Part shown: positions 45,340 to 57,821 of the stretch, piece after piece
How positions within the stretch are numbered: the first letter of the stretch is position 1
Layout of the letters: every line of letters begins with the position of its first letter
Origin: Metaphire vulgaris
Taxonomy: Eukaryota > Annelida > Clitellata > Crassiclitellata > Megascolecidae
Direction: 5' to 3'
Assembly: GCA_018105865.1 (NCBI GenBank)
Contig: CM030868.1
Coordinates: forward strand, 10,707,745-10,771,744
Length of the DNA stretch: 64,000 nucleotides
The notes under the pieces: generated by a model
The model's database searches: none
Seen by the model: the letters and a program-made list of their open reading frames with translations, nothing else
What the model was told of the DNA's origin: nothing
Made by a program: the position numbers and the translations under genes

Positions 45340-45691
45340 AGGGACCATCCACAAATGACGTTACGCATTTAGGATGGGGTCAAACATATGTTACGATGTG
45401 TGACGACGTGGGGGGGGGGGTTCAGAAAATGTGACTTTACACTAAACTAAATTTTTTAGGTGGCGACCTTTTTTTGCTTGTCAGCATATTTCGAAAGGGA
45501 AAAAATGAAAAATCACAAGGGTAAAGATGAGGTTGACTTTTTTTCTTGTCAAGACTTTTCGAAAGACAAGAAAGGGGCTAACCCGTTGTAACGTCATATT
45601 TGAGGGGGCCTGACTTTTTGTGACGACGTGTTACGAAGGGGGAGGGGTAAACACTGCCAAATTTGCGTTACGTCATTTATGGATGGCCCCT
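45340..45691. mobile_element. Inverted-repeat element, family I
   Basis: AGGGACCATCCACAAATGAC faces GTCATTTATGGATGGCCCCT. Inside are GTGACGACGTG inverted blocks and a CCTTTTTTTGCTTGTCAG motif. Confidence 0.75.
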
Positions 45692-45730
45692 AGAAAAATA
45701 TTTTGATGGTGAATTTTTAGGTACATCAAA

Positions 45731-48103
45731 GCTTCAAAGTTACTCTTTGTCTCAAATTAGCCAGTCCAGAAAATATTGACATGTTCTCAAAATATTAGCC
45801 CCAGCGAAGAGCTGGGGTAAACTGGAAATTGGTCTGCACTTAAGATCAAGAAAATAATTCATGGTTACGCCCCTGCTAGATCAAAAAATTTGAGATCTAA
45901 ATCATAAGGAATTATTTATGCTTTTAACTCTATTCAACACCATACGGTGGCTACTAAATTAATTTTTTACTAATATTTTGTTGCTGGTCATAACAAAGGG
46001 TCTGCGCTGAATATACAGCAATATGAGCAACATGTAAAAAAACGTTTCAATTTTAGTTCATATTACTTTGCTGCATTCGAGCAATTCGTATGCAAATACA
46101 ATCCTCACCAAACGGCGGACGGTTGACAATAGCAGCCCTTTAACTCCCAATAGATGGTGTTAGGTGCACGCGTTCTAAGGCAGTGTTTCTCAACCAAACT
46201 GTGGCTAGCGACCTAAAAGTGGGTCGCATGGCTCAGTCTAATGGGTCTCGGGGTAGCGCGAAATTATATTCAAAAGTGTCATTTTCTAACCAATATCACA
46301 ATGTCGCAAGCCGTGAAAGCTGCAAGTAGGTTTGGGTTTTAAGAAATGCTTATGCCTGCTATGTTCCATACACGGCTTGTATTCGCACAGTTCCAAAAAG
46401 CTTGGGACACCCTGGCCATTAGTACTTTTAAAAGATATACTAGAAAGATGCTCGCTTCGCCGTTTTGTGAGGACTGCATTTGCCGACGAATTGCTCGAAT
46501 GCAGCAAAATTAAAATCATATTAAAATCGTTATTCTGTACGTCTGTTACCTTCAAGCGTTCTGATTGGTTGACTATTGGTAGACGGTTTAGTCTTTACGT
46601 CGCGATGCGTTGGTGGACGATGTTCGAAGACGACGTTGCTATTGGTAACAATGGTTCGTAGTTTAACACGGTTTAGTCGAGTCATTGCAGCGTCAGAGGG
46701 GTGGGCGTGCGACGACGTTGCTATTGGTAACAATTGTTCGTAGCTTGAGGATAACGTACATTTTAACGTACACAAAAATACGTGTACAGGGTCACAAATG
46801 GTCACAGTTGCGTGATTTTAACGTACATAGGCCTAATTATTACGTGGCGCAGAGCTTGGCTAGGTGGCGTATGTACATCATTGAAACGTTGTTCAGCATG
46901 AATTCAATGATTGGGTTTTAGTATTATCCTGCGCCGCGAGCGAAGCGAGCGCGAGCGAAGCGAGCATCTTTCTAGCTTCAAAGTTACTCTTTGTGTCAAA
47001 TTAGCCAGCCCAGAAAATATTGACATGTTCTCAAAATATTAGCCCCAGCGAAGAGCTGGGGGTAAACTGGAAATTGGTCTGCACTTAAGATCAAGAAAAT
47101 AATTCATGGTTACGCCCCTGCTAGATCAAAAAATTTGAGATCTAAATCATAAGGAATTATTTATGCTTTTAACTCTATTCAACACAATACGGTGGCTACT
47201 AAATTAATTTTTTACTAATATTTTGTTGCTGGTCATAACAAAGGGTCTGGGCTGAATATATATGAGCAACATGAGCAACAAGTAAAAAAACGTTTCAATT
47301 TTAGTTCATATTATTTTGCTGCATTCGAGCAATTCGTCGGCAAATGCAGTCCTCACAAAACGGCGGACGGTTGACAATAGCAGCCCTTTAACTCCCAATA
47401 GATGGCATTAGATGCACGCGTTCTAAGGCAGTGTTTCCCAAACTGTGGCTAGCGACCTAAAAGTTGGTAGCAGGGCTCAGTCTAATGGGTCTCGGGGTAG
47501 CGCGAAATTAGATTCAAAAGTGTCATTTTCTAACCAATATCACAATGTCGCAAGCCGTGAAAGCTGCAAGTAGGTTTGGGTTTTAAGAAATGCTTATGCC
47601 TGCTATGTTCCATACACGGCTTGTATTCGCACAGTTCCAAAAAGCTTGGGACACCCTGGCCATTAGTACTTTTAAAAGATATACTAGAAAGATAATACTA
47701 AAACCCAATCATTGAATTCATGCTGAACAACGTTTCAATGATGTACATACGCCACCTAGCCAAGCTCTGCGCCACGTAATAATTAGGCCTATGTACGTTA
47801 AAATCACGCAACTGTGACCATTTGTGACCCTGTACACGTATTTTTGTGTACGTTAAAATGTACGTTAAGATCCTCAAGCTACGAACAATTGTTGCCAATA
47901 GCAACGTCGTCGCACGCCCACCCCTCTGACGCTGCAATGACTCGACTAAACCGTGTTAAACTACGAACCATTGTTACCAATAGCAACGTCGTCTTCGAAC
48001 ATCGTCCACCAACGCATCGCGACGTAAAGACTAAACCGTCTACCAATAGTCAACCAATCAGAACGCTTGAAGGTAACAGACGTACAGAATAACGATTTTA
48101 ATA
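45731..48103. repeat. Complex segmental duplication, direct plus inverted
   Basis: Segment A (45731-46449) is repeated directly at 46984-47693, nearly identical. Segment B (46517-46925) is repeated in inverted orientation at 47694-48103. Between them, AGAAAGATGCTCGCTTCGC (46443) and GCGAAGCGAGCATCTTTCT (46965-46983) form inverted ends. A part of A (46050-46115) is also the inverse of 46459-46520. The short open frames in B occur in both copies but have no recognisable motif. Confidence 0.85.
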
Positions 48104-48112
48104 TGATAGATC

Positions 48113-48560
48113 ATGTCTCGCAATAACGCAATGAAAGCGCAGTATTCCGACCATTTTGCTCTGAAACTCCGCTAACAATGGGGAATATATCCGCGAAACT
48201 TCCCAGCCTAGCGGTAAAGCGATTTTGTCATACTCATAGGATTTTAAAGACGCGTAACAAAGGTGTGTTCATGGCAAAATTTAAAAACGAAATTTTCAAG
48301 AAAACTCAACATCTATTTCTCTAATTTTGTCTTTCTTTGCAAGAATATGAATAAATCTGCCTAATATACGAGTTGCCATATTTTCATTCGAATTGAATCA
48401 GAGCTTTTGTTTTGCCTTTTATTCAAAACTCAGAAGATTCGTTTCAACTAAAGTTCGCCAGATGGCCTAATGCATGTTTTATATTACATGCTATGAATAG
48501 GGTCGTTGTACATTACAAAACCTCTGAAGTGGGCCGCCGTTCTAAAATGTTTGGGAAACC
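48113..48560 (+). mobile_element. Interspersed repeat, copy 2 of 3
   Basis: TCTCGCAATAACGCAATGAA to GAAGTGGGCCGCCGTTCTAA; relative of 20222-20640. It abuts the inverted arm of the duplication to its left. Confidence 0.7.
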
Positions 48561-48769
48561 TGTTCCAAGGGAACCATGAGCGTTTGATAAGTAATCAATT
48601 GTAGATAGTCTGAACAGTGACTGGTGAGCAAAGGTTTCTCAGTTATTTCGTCGTGCCACAAACGTACTATCAAATCCTGTGTTAAATCACATCTCTTTTC
48701 TTTCATTATTTCATTTCCTTTTTGTCTTGCTGTTTCCTCATTGTGTGAGGATTTTTTTAAAATGACCCT

Positions 48770-48865
48770 GTCAAGTAAAGTAAAGTAAAGTAAAGTAAAA
48801 TCTCGTGGATTTCTATAACGTCTTGGAAAGCAGCACAACAGTAGCTGCTTATTCTTAGGCGCTAA
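48770..48865 (-). repeat. (AAAGT)n tail and LINE-like 3' fragment
   Basis: GTAAA units are followed by AATCTCGTGGATTTCTATAA. The same sequence, diverged, is at 9198-9275, which suggests a 3' end of a minus-strand LINE. Confidence 0.4.
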
Positions 48866-49030
48866 GAAGCTGTCAAGCTGTCAAGCTGACCATTACACTT
48901 CGGCCATAGTTATTTCAACGGTTGATCAAGCCTCGAAGAATATTTCGAGGCTCTTACGGTAACTGCTAATGAATTCTCGAGATTTTACTTAGCCTAGTTG
49001 TCTACAAAGTCTACATTACTGTGGATGGTC

Positions 49031-49151
49031 TATTTGTGGCCGGACAAAATGACAGCGGACAAAATGTCACGGTTTAGGGTTAGGGTAGGGCTGCATTTTG
49101 TCCCCATGACATTTTGTCCGCGACATTTTCTCAGCGGACATTTTGTTCTAG
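49031..49151. repeat. Foldback with TTAGGG centre
   Basis: GGACAAAATGTCACGG is followed by TTTAGGGTTAGGG and then the complement GACATTTTGTCCGC. Same arrangement as 58583-58735. Confidence 0.7.
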
Positions 49152-49322
49152 TACCGGTCTATTGATATCTTCTGCAGACGAACTTTTTCGAACGGGGTCA
49201 TTTTCTGGCATTGAATTGACTCGAGAGGAATTAGAAAGAGATTGAATGCAGCGGTAATTTCATCAGAGAAAAATTCCTCTAGCAAAATTATAAAAGTCGA
49301 TTATATTTTGTCACTTATTTAC

Positions 49323-49526
49323 AGCTGGTTGTCGTCAGGCACACAGTTTGAAATGGCAAACAAAATTATGATGGATATCGTACAAAATCTGATGAATTTC
49401 AAAACATCTCCACCTCTGAACTTCGCGCCCCATAAGCCATCTATTTACAGAACGAATCTTTCGTTGTATCGAAGAGGATACAGTGACCAAGTCGCAGAGA
49501 CAATCTTACTTATCTGTGCTGTATAG
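49323..49526 (+). CDS. Possible exon of an unrecognised gene
   Basis: After acceptor TTATTTACAG the frame reads WLSSGTQFEMANKIMMDIVQ, then NFAPHKPSIYRTNLSLYRRG, to a stop at 49526. Composition and splice site look coding; no family recognised. It lies 0.6 kb before the in-frame exon pair at 50092/50754, but a stop at its end argues against a direct join. Confidence 0.35.
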   Translation, partial: SWLSSGTQFEMANKIMMDIVQNLMNFKTSPPLNFAPHKPSIYRTNLSLYRRGYSDQVAETILLICAV

Positions 49527-49543
49527 ATTACTTATAGACTCAG

Positions 49544-49711
49544 CAGTGTTTAATCTAGACTCTGGACTCCGAGGGGGGACTGACAAGACCGGGAGAATCA
49601 GCTATGGGGCTCCTGTTAGTTGATAAAGTAAGCCAAAATTTCCGGGGGGGATTTGAAATTTTCAAGAGCAAAAATCAATTTCACCCCCGAAACGGCCTAG
49701 ATTAAACCCTG
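49544..49711. mobile_element. Family-F element
   Basis: CAGTGTTTAATCTAGACTC ... GCCTAGATTAAACCCTG. No clear duplication; a close relative is at 21959. Confidence 0.7.
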
Positions 49712-49874
49712 ATATAGACTGCCATTCAACTTTCCGTAAATTCTGCCCCGCAAGAGACGGCACGCCTAGGCCCATATATGCAATTTTTGCCTGTTTGAAG
49801 AGTCGTTTATTCGTAACGTTAACAATTATTTCGGATTATGAATCTACAGTGTACAGTAGAGATACGTTTCGAAT

Positions 49875-50053
49875 CAGTAACGCAGCCAGGATTTCCGGTT
49901 TGGTTTGGATCGTAACCATCTTCGAAAAATCTTGACAAGCAAAAAACGGTCGTCACCTTACACCTTTACATTCTATAGCACTTAGAAATTTTGGGTCGGC
50001 AGCCAGCCAAGGGGGGTTTAACCCCCCAAACTCCACTCTTGGCTACGCCACTG
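49875..50053 (+). mobile_element. hAT-like MITE, family B
   Basis: CAGTAACGCAGCCAGG ... TTGGCTACGCCACTG with exact TTTCGAAT duplications. Contains GACAAGCAAAAAACGG. Confidence 0.9.
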
Positions 50054-50091
50054 TTTCGAATAACGAATATAAACCCTGCTGCAAACGCAAG

Positions 50092-50175
50092 TCCTGTGTC
50101 GTTCATTCAAGACAATCAACAGATACGTTTTTCTCTCTCTGATGGCTTCAAAGCAGAAGCAGAGACGTCCCTTGC
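50092..50175 (+). CDS. Possible exon of an unrecognised gene
   Basis: The frame reads ASPVSFIQDNQQIRFSLSDG then FKAEAETSLA, up to donor GTGAGT at 50176. The 5' boundary is not certain. The donor leaves phase 0, matching the acceptor at 50754. Confidence 0.45.
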
Positions 50176-50356
50176 TGTGAGTATTTATTTCCAATGCGAC
50201 TATACAGTTTACACTGGTTCATAGATGACAAATGCTTTCACAAGACAGTAAGATCTGTATAAATCAAGTAACTGTATAATAATATCCCATTATGCACGTA
50301 AATGATATTTTAATGTGATGCTATAACTTTCAAACCAGAAAAAATGATCTAGAATG

Positions 50357-50690
50357 AGTGGCGGCTCCAGGATTTGACAAGTGGGGGCCGTTGGGGTGAC
50401 TACTTCTAAGCATGGGGGCCAACTATTTATTTATTTATTTATTTATTTATTGACAATTTATATAGCGCAGTAGACAAGGCTAAGGCCTACAACAAAAGCG
50501 CTTAACACAATTCATATCCAATATTAAATAAATGTGTCTTCAAATTTCTAATGAAAAGTCCAGCTGAGACTGCTCCAGTCACATTGTCTGGAAGAGAGTT
50601 CCACAGGGCGGGATTCCCTCACGCGAATGATCTTTCCTCAAACTTAGGGGTCTTGTTGCTAGGTATGCAGTAGTAAGTATAAGGTCTTTT
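50357..50690. mobile_element. Family-A MITE split by a minus-strand LINE 3' end
   Basis: GAGTGGCGGCTCCAGG to GGGGGCCAACTATT is the left part of family A. Its continuation, TTGTTGCTAGGTATGCAGTA, resumes at 50654. Between them (50424-50645) lies a LINE tail with (ATTT)n, TATATAGCGCAGTAG and a minus-strand W-N-S-L-P ... L-K-T-H-L-F remnant. Confidence 0.8.
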
Positions 50691-50753
50691 ACTAGTATGC
50701 AGTAATACAAGTGTTTATTTTGTCTGAAAATTGTTGCTTCCTTAGGGTTCTTA

Positions 50754-50860
50754 CTCCAAAGGACTCTTTTTTGGATTCTTTGATATTGAAGGCAATAATA
50801 TATGGGATGCGACAGATACAGACAAAGGCAAAGAGACAATACGTGTGCGTCATCGTAAAC
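50754..50860 (+). CDS. Possible exon of an unrecognised gene, joins 50092 exon in frame
   Basis: After acceptor GCTTCCTTAG the frame reads GSYSKGLFFGFFDIEGNNIW then DATDTDKGKETIRVRHR, to donor GTAAAC. It is phase 0 with the donor at 50176. The acidic turn and aromatic pattern suggest a beta-rich domain, but I cannot name it. Confidence 0.45.
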
Positions 50861-50979
50861 TTTCCTTGACCCAATCAATCGAGAAATCAGCAAATCAATC
50901 AATCGGTTTATTAGTAACAAAGCCGAACATCAATACCTCTACTAATGCAATATCTAATCAATCATTACAAAGGCATAGC

Positions 50980-50983
<4 letters not shown>

Positions 50984-51023
<40 letters not shown>
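50984..51023. repeat. (AT)n microsatellite
   Basis: Pure AT units. Confidence 0.9.
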
Positions 51024-51024
<1 letters not shown>

Positions 51025-51305
51025 CTGAAGTGCCATCTTATCCATTTTTTCAAATATCACTTATAGCAACATGGACGCCCAAACATTTGGGCAAGAGGAA
51101 GCACTTACCTGCGACTTGAAAATGAAAGTCTATTTTTTGTAACTAACTTTATTTTGCTTTTAACCATTATTTTCACGCTAAAACACTACTACTGATACAT
51201 AGAGTGAAATTGAGAAACTTAACTGTAATTATAAGAATTGTGGAATCGAATATCTTGAAAACTATATTAATCGTCTAACTATATTAAAAATGATACTATA
51301 TTCGC

Positions 51306-51620
51306 CAAGACCTGAGACGAACAAAGACTGTTGTGGAGAAGATCGAAGACAGAAAATTATCAATATTTGGACACATCTGCAGAATGAAGGATGAAAGACT
51401 AATAAAGACAGTGATGATGGGAAGATCTGATGGTATGCGAAAAAGAGGAAGACCAAAGAGAAGATGGATCGATGATATTCTTGAATGGACTGAACTTGAG
51501 TTAACCCAAAATACGATACACATGGCCAAAGAAAGGAAAGGGTCATGGATGAGCACTCCTACACCGTTGGCTCCGACGGTCCTTATGGACTATGGAGTTC
51601 ACACACTAATCATAAAATAG
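51306..51620 (+). mobile_element. Non-LTR retrotransposon 3' end
   Basis: The + strand encodes EDRKLSIFGHICRMKDERLI then GRPKRRWIDDILEW, the I-F-G-H-I-x-R and G-R-P-x-x-R-W-x-D-D motifs at the C-terminus of endonuclease-RT proteins. It is followed by AATAGT repeats and the long GAT array, consistent with a repeat tail. Confidence 0.75.
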
Positions 51621-51747
51621 TAAATAGTAAAATAGTAAATAGTAAATAGTATAGTATAGCGAATATAGTATAGTATAGTATAGCGTAAAATAGTATAGCG
51701 TAAGAGAAATAGAAAATAGTAAATAGTAAATAGTAAAATAGAGATAG

Positions 51748-52200
<453 letters not shown>

Positions 52201-52787
52201 ATTAACCGTGACCATTGTGTTTTGCCTCCCTGGAAAAATTTCTGAGGGCGCCGCTAGTTAGCAAGAATGATATACTACTGCAACTGGAGAGGCAGTATAC
52301 GTGAGCTATTTCTCTGTATGATACAATACAGGATCCTTTGTCCCTGATTTAGTGAAAACGACCTGGTTCATAGCCTAGCAGAAACCTTTCCAGTTGACGA
52401 CGCAGACTTTACGTTTTCCTGTTAAACGATGCGTGACCGGTCGCGTGGTTATCGCTTCTCATCGGCGACCACGTGATTTGCCGAGAGGCTATTTGTTTGG
52501 TAGTGGAACGCTTCGAGTCGTTGTCTCGTTTAGCGTTTTCGATGTATGCTTGAGTGAACAGCGAAAGACCAGATTCCTTTGAAGCATCTAAAGCTATCGA
52601 CAACCCCACCCCCAAACACCATCCACTTTCTATGCCGTGCATCAGCCACGATTGCTTATATTGGTCGATTGGACAGAAGACCAAAGACGCAGGCAAACGC
52701 TTTGGATTTCTTTGTGCAACTGTGCATAACACGTTGATAGTTTTTGCTTGCAAATGCACAAAGAACTGAAAACGTTATTTCAATACC

Positions 52788-52860
52788 ACTACTACTACTA
52801 CTGCTACTACTACTACTACTTGTTTGGTACTACTACTACTGCTACTGCTGCTAAGCACTG

Positions 52861-52913
<53 letters not shown>

Positions 52914-53032
52914 GCTACTAACTGCTAACACTTGATAGTTACTAACTAACTGATACTTATACTACTACTACTACTACTGCTACTACTGCTGCTGCTACTC
53001 TGTACTACTACTACTACTACTACTACTACTAC

Positions 53033-53072
<40 letters not shown>
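52788..53072. repeat. (ACT)n / (AAT)n compound microsatellite
   Basis: ACT units with CTG interruptions, then AAT from 53034. Confidence 0.93.
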
Positions 53073-53076
<4 letters not shown>

Positions 53077-53106
53077 CTGCCTCTGTCAAGTGACTGCACT
53101 TCAATA

Positions 53107-53560
53107 GGTCCGAGTTTTCCAAACGTTTTGGAACCGCGGCCCACTTCAGCGGTTTTGTAACGTGCCGTGACCCAAATCATGGCATGCAAAATTTTTAAAA
53201 ATACATTAGGCCATCTGGCGAACGTTAGTTAAAAGGAATCTTCTGAGTTTTGAATAAATGGCAAAACAAAAGCTCTGATTCAATTCGAATGAAAATATGG
53301 CAAATATATTAGGCAGAATTATTTATATTCTTGTCAAATAATGCAAAATTAGAGAAATAGATTTTGAGATTTCTTGAAAATTTCCTTTTAAAATTTTGCC
53401 ATCAACACACCTTTTTTACGCGTCTTAAAACTCCTATGAGTATGACAAAATCGCTTAACCGTCGGGTTAGAATAAATCCAGTCAGATTTCCTATTGTTAT
53501 TGGAGTTTCAGAGCAAAATGGTCGTAATAGGCTTTCCTTGCGTTATTGAGAAATAAGATT
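53107..53560 (-). mobile_element. Interspersed repeat, copy 3 of 3
   Basis: TTTTGGAACCGCGGCCCACT to CTTTCCTTGCGTTATTGAGA is the reverse complement of the 48113 copy. A related end, TTTTTGGAACCGCGACC, follows at 53600 in the same orientation as the left end, so a second truncated copy may lie beside it. Confidence 0.65.
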
Positions 53561-53631
53561 AAATTTTAAAAGTACTATAGGTCAGGGTTTACTAAACTTT
53601 TTGGAACCGCGACCTAAAAGACTGGCTTCCG

Positions 53632-53940
53632 CGTGAAAATCTGGGGATTTTCGATTGGCTGTCGTTCCGGACTTCGCTGGATTTTCCATCTTCGTCGGAT
53701 TTGCCGATTTCGACGACGGAACTATATTCTTACGGAAGACCGCTTCTTTGGGAACTCACCGATGGTTACATCTGCGTGGATAACTTCTACTACCAACTCG
53801 CGGACTTTCAACATCATCTTCCGTTCCTCGTTGGCATGTCAATGGGGCTACAGTTTTCTTTGAAGGGCCGCTTCAAAAGGACTCTGCACCGGACATCTTC
53901 TCAGCAGCAAAGTTCTTTCCATCATCACAGTGGATTTTAA
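53632..53940 (+). other. Coding-like stretch, unassigned
   Basis: One frame is open from about 53628 to TAA at 53940 and reads ENLGIFDWLSFRTSLDFPSS then LLWELTDGYICVDNFYYQL. Third-base composition looks coding. It starts right at the edge of an interspersed repeat, so its 5' part may be lost. Confidence 0.3.
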
Positions 53941-54040
53941 CATCGCCACCTTCTGAACTTCATTGACATGTCAGCGTTGTCAAAGCGCTTTTGATTTTGG
54001 ATTTTAAACCATGCGTACAGCACTATATAAATTGTCATGA

Positions 54041-54042
<2 letters not shown>

Positions 54043-54092
<50 letters not shown>
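54043..54092. repeat. (AAT)n microsatellite
   Basis: Pure AAT units. Confidence 0.9.
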
Positions 54093-54095
<3 letters not shown>

Positions 54096-54171
54096 TAAAG
54101 ACGCCACTGTGTCTTCTTACAGCAACAATCGTCTAATATCTTCAGTGCCAAATGAAGGGCAAAATAATACA

Positions 54172-54173
<2 letters not shown>

Positions 54174-54240
<67 letters not shown>
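54174..54240. repeat. (ATT)n microsatellite
   Basis: Pure ATT units. Confidence 0.95.
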
Positions 54241-54241
<1 letters not shown>

Positions 54242-54589
54242 GACGATTTGTGAAGTGCCGTAACATAGCCATCAGCCAAAACCAAAAATTATTTGTTTGC
54301 AAGTCTTTGCTAATGCACTGTCGCTATTGCAATTGTGCTTAGGCTTTGTTCTTTAGGTGATGATCGAAAGAATTTCGACTAGTCACATAAATGTATAGAA
54401 TTGCAATTGTTTACATATTTCGTAATAGCTTTTGCGTCAATGTTACGGGGTTTTCTCACCAGATTTTCGAACACAAAACGTTAAATTAGAGAGAGACAAG
54501 ATTTTAAAGGAATAAAATTAACGTAACTCATCGATTATCCTATAAACTGTTTAAAAACGCAGTGCTATGGTTAAAAATCTATATAAGAT

Positions 54590-54659
54590 ACTCAAGATGC
54601 ACTTCTATGCTGACGATGGTCAGCTTTTTTTTTTTTTTTAATTTTTTTAATGCCCTCGG

Positions 54660-54691
<32 letters not shown>

Positions 54692-55004
54692 CCATAAACT
54701 GGATGGATCAGTGGATGTTGAAAGTTTATTCTCGAGCTCCATAAGTGATGTTGAGTCTTGGCTTTCTAGGAATAAACTTAAACTCAATCAGAGTAAAACT
54801 GAGCTGATCTGTTTCGGAACGGATAAACAACTGTCTAAACACAGTTTCTCAAATTTGCGACTGGGTAATAACGTGATTGTGCGATCTGAGGTCGTTAAAA
54901 ATCTTGGAGTCCTACTTGATGAAAAGCTAACAATGACTAATCATATCAACAGAGTGGTCGCTCAGAGCTTCTACGAGCTACGGCAGATTGGATCAGTCAT
55001 GTCG

Positions 55005-55005
<1 letters not shown>
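54590..55005 (+). mobile_element. LINE RT fragment (YADD box and thumb)
   Basis: MHFYADDGQ at 54595 is the RT catalytic F-Y/A-D-D motif. After a poly-T/TA insertion, 54711 onward reads [20 protein letters not shown] then [18 protein letters not shown], the W-x-x-x-N-x-L-x-L-N-x-x-K-T-E and L-G-V-x-x-D segments of CR1/jockey LINEs. It is truncated by the TATC array. Confidence 0.85.
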
Positions 55006-55464
<459 letters not shown>

Positions 55465-56030
55465 AAATCTAATAAAATCTTAAATCTTTAAGAAAGTTTG
55501 CATATTCGTCATCATCATTATCATTTTAATACTATTATAATAGTATTGTAATATTGTATAAATGTATAATTATACATGTATTGCACCAGTTCTAATGCAT
55601 GTACGATTGATGTCAAATAACGGAACTTCAGATCCATATTCAAATCCATAATTTCTGGAGATCAGACAGCTTGAAATAGTAAGACAATGAGGCAAATTCA
55701 CGATGAAAAGGCGCTTCTAACCTAAAACAGAAAGTATCCAGTTCGTTAGAAGATGTAACAGACAGAGCAAACAGATAGAGTTCCAGATCTTTAGATGGAC
55801 AGTTGAAAAATTTATAAATTTAATAAAAAGACAAATATTCCCTGCGTATTGTTCATCGATGTAGTAAATGATGTAAGATGGAAAAAAGCGAGAAAACTAG
55901 GAGATGTTGAATGCCCGGGCAGATGGTAATAGTAAATTCTCATCTGCCTGCACACAAGTCTTTTCTGTCATTTATGATTTTCCTGGCCAAAGAAGACACC
56001 TCTCTTTACTGTATCAAACAATTTAAAACC
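55465..56030. other. Unassigned intergenic DNA
   Basis: AT-rich, no open frame of note and no recognised repeat. Confidence 0.4.
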
Positions 56031-56217
56031 CAGTGGTGGCTCTAGGATTTGGCAAGTGGGGGGGGGCGTTGGGGTGGCAACTTCTAATCATGGGGGCCAA
56101 CCATTTGTTGTTTAATGTATGTAGCATTAAGTATAGGGTCCCAACTGGGGGGACCACTGGGGGGCAGACACTCAATAGGGGGCACGGGCTCCCCTGCCCC
56201 CGGTGGAGCCGCCACTG
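56031..56217 (+). mobile_element. hAT-like MITE, family A
   Basis: CAGTGGTGGCTCTAGG ... GGAGCCGCCACTG. Flanks TTTAAAAC (then C) and TTTAAATC are similar but not exact. Confidence 0.9.
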
Positions 56218-56777
56218 TTTAAATCTGAATACTAATAAAACTCAGGATGGCACTGCATGCCTTGCTATAGAAATCTCTATTATCTTATTAGCTGTTAATC
56301 TAATTCAGAAGTCAGAATTATTCATGTTCTAATGCTTCACTAAATGCTGAAGAAAGGGTTGCAGCATTTGTAGCATGCGCCTTCGATGGACTGCAGTGTC
56401 TGCGGTCAATATGACCGTCAGATTCACGGCTGCCAGCATATTGGTGCTGCAGCTGACATTGTCAGAATGATTAGCCTCAATTGTCGGTTGATTGATCCCA
56501 CGACGACGAGTTTCTGCCATCCTGTTGGGACTGACTGTTTCGAATACCAAGACAATCCTTCAGAGTATAATGTGTTATGAACTGGACTCATCGACTGTTC
56601 CTTTAGTATAATGTGTTATGTTATGTGTTATAATGTGTCGACTCATCTACTGTTTTTTTTTTGGGCGCAAAGCCATCAACATGCATTCGACTGTCGGGCT
56701 GGTCGACATCAAACCTGTAAAACTATCGATCAAACATCATTACATTTGGCGGAGAAATGTTGCATCGTTCTTCTGAG

Positions 56778-57129
56778 CAGTGTTTTTTCCTGACCAGGGA
56801 TATTTTTACACCCCTATAATACCACCACCCCTCCTAATTTGAGACCGACACCCTCCAAATACCCACCCCCAATTTCAGCTATGGATGACCTTTTTTGCTT
56901 GTCAGACTTTTTGGGCAGGGGCCCCCAAAATATACCGACACCCCCAATTGATAATCCTAAACATAACCCTGTTCCAGACTTCAGGCCTTGGGGGATTGAC
57001 TTGGCTGGATGGAAAGAGACACAGTTCAATGCAAAAATTTGTGCCAGTGCGACATTTTTGAAGGAGGATTTTTTGAGATTTGTTTTGTTTTGGGGGCATC
57101 TACCCCTAACAGGCCTGAATAAAACACTG
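56778..57129. mobile_element. hAT-like MITE, family F, intact
   Basis: CAGTGTTTTTTCCTG ... CAGGCCTGAATAAAACACTG with exact CTTCTGAG duplications. CCTTTTTTGCTTGTCAG is internal, and part of the interior matches family G in reverse. Confidence 0.9.
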
Positions 57130-57152
57130 CTTCTGAGATTTTAATATGATAG

Positions 57153-57401
57153 ATGCGCTTAGAATGCGAGGACAACGGCGACGAGTTTCTCGGATCGGAT
57201 CGTGATCTAGAGAGATTGAGGTCACGTGACCTCGTGGGTGGTTTCCTTCTGCCCGTAAAGCGGCTCCGGAAAATCGGTCGACGCCTGTTATTCTATCCGG
57301 TGCGGTTTATCGGTCGCCTGTTGCGATGGATTTACTGTGAGAGGCGCCTTCGAGCGGTCATGACGTTATGCGGTCGATCTTTAAGCGATGTCTTTCAATG
57401 A
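57153..57401 (+). other. Basic coding-like stretch, unassigned
   Basis: CpG-rich, open from ATG at 57153 to TGA at 57401, with KRLRKIGRRLLFYPVRFIGR inside. The Arg-rich content may only reflect CpG bias. Confidence 0.25.
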
Positions 57402-57529
57402 AGGAATGGGCGGTTAACAGAAAAGGAATCAGAGGATGCGGAAGATGGAGGAGAAAAGGATGAATGTAGGCCGAACAAGGGAAGGAAACAGAAGACTGGG
57501 AAACTCGCATAAACATTTAAATCCCCCCT

Positions 57530-57820
57530 CTCTCTCTAACTCTCTTTGTCTGCCTGTCTCTGTCTCTGTCTCTCTCTCTCTCTGTCTGTCTCTGTCTTTC
57601 TGCATATCTGCCGTCTGCATCTCTTGTGTCCGTCTCTCTGTCTGCCTTCTCTCTGTATCTGTCTATCTGCATCGCTTCTGTCTGTCTTTTCGGTCTGTCT
57701 TCCTAATTGTCTGTCTTCCTGATTGTCTGTCTGTCTGTCTGTCTCTCTCTAACATTCTCTCTCTCTCTGTCTTTAACTTTCTTCAGCTCTCTCTCCTCTC
57801 TATCCCTCTGTCTATCTGTC
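57530..57820. repeat. CTGT/CTCT pyrimidine-rich repeat
   Basis: TCTGTCTGTCTC-type units with TCTATC interruptions. Confidence 0.85.
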
Positions 57821-57821
57821 T

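Noticed and set aside
52394..52769. Overlapping frames of 62-116 codons on both strands
   Set aside because: No recognisable motif, no splice context, and the frames overlap on both strands.
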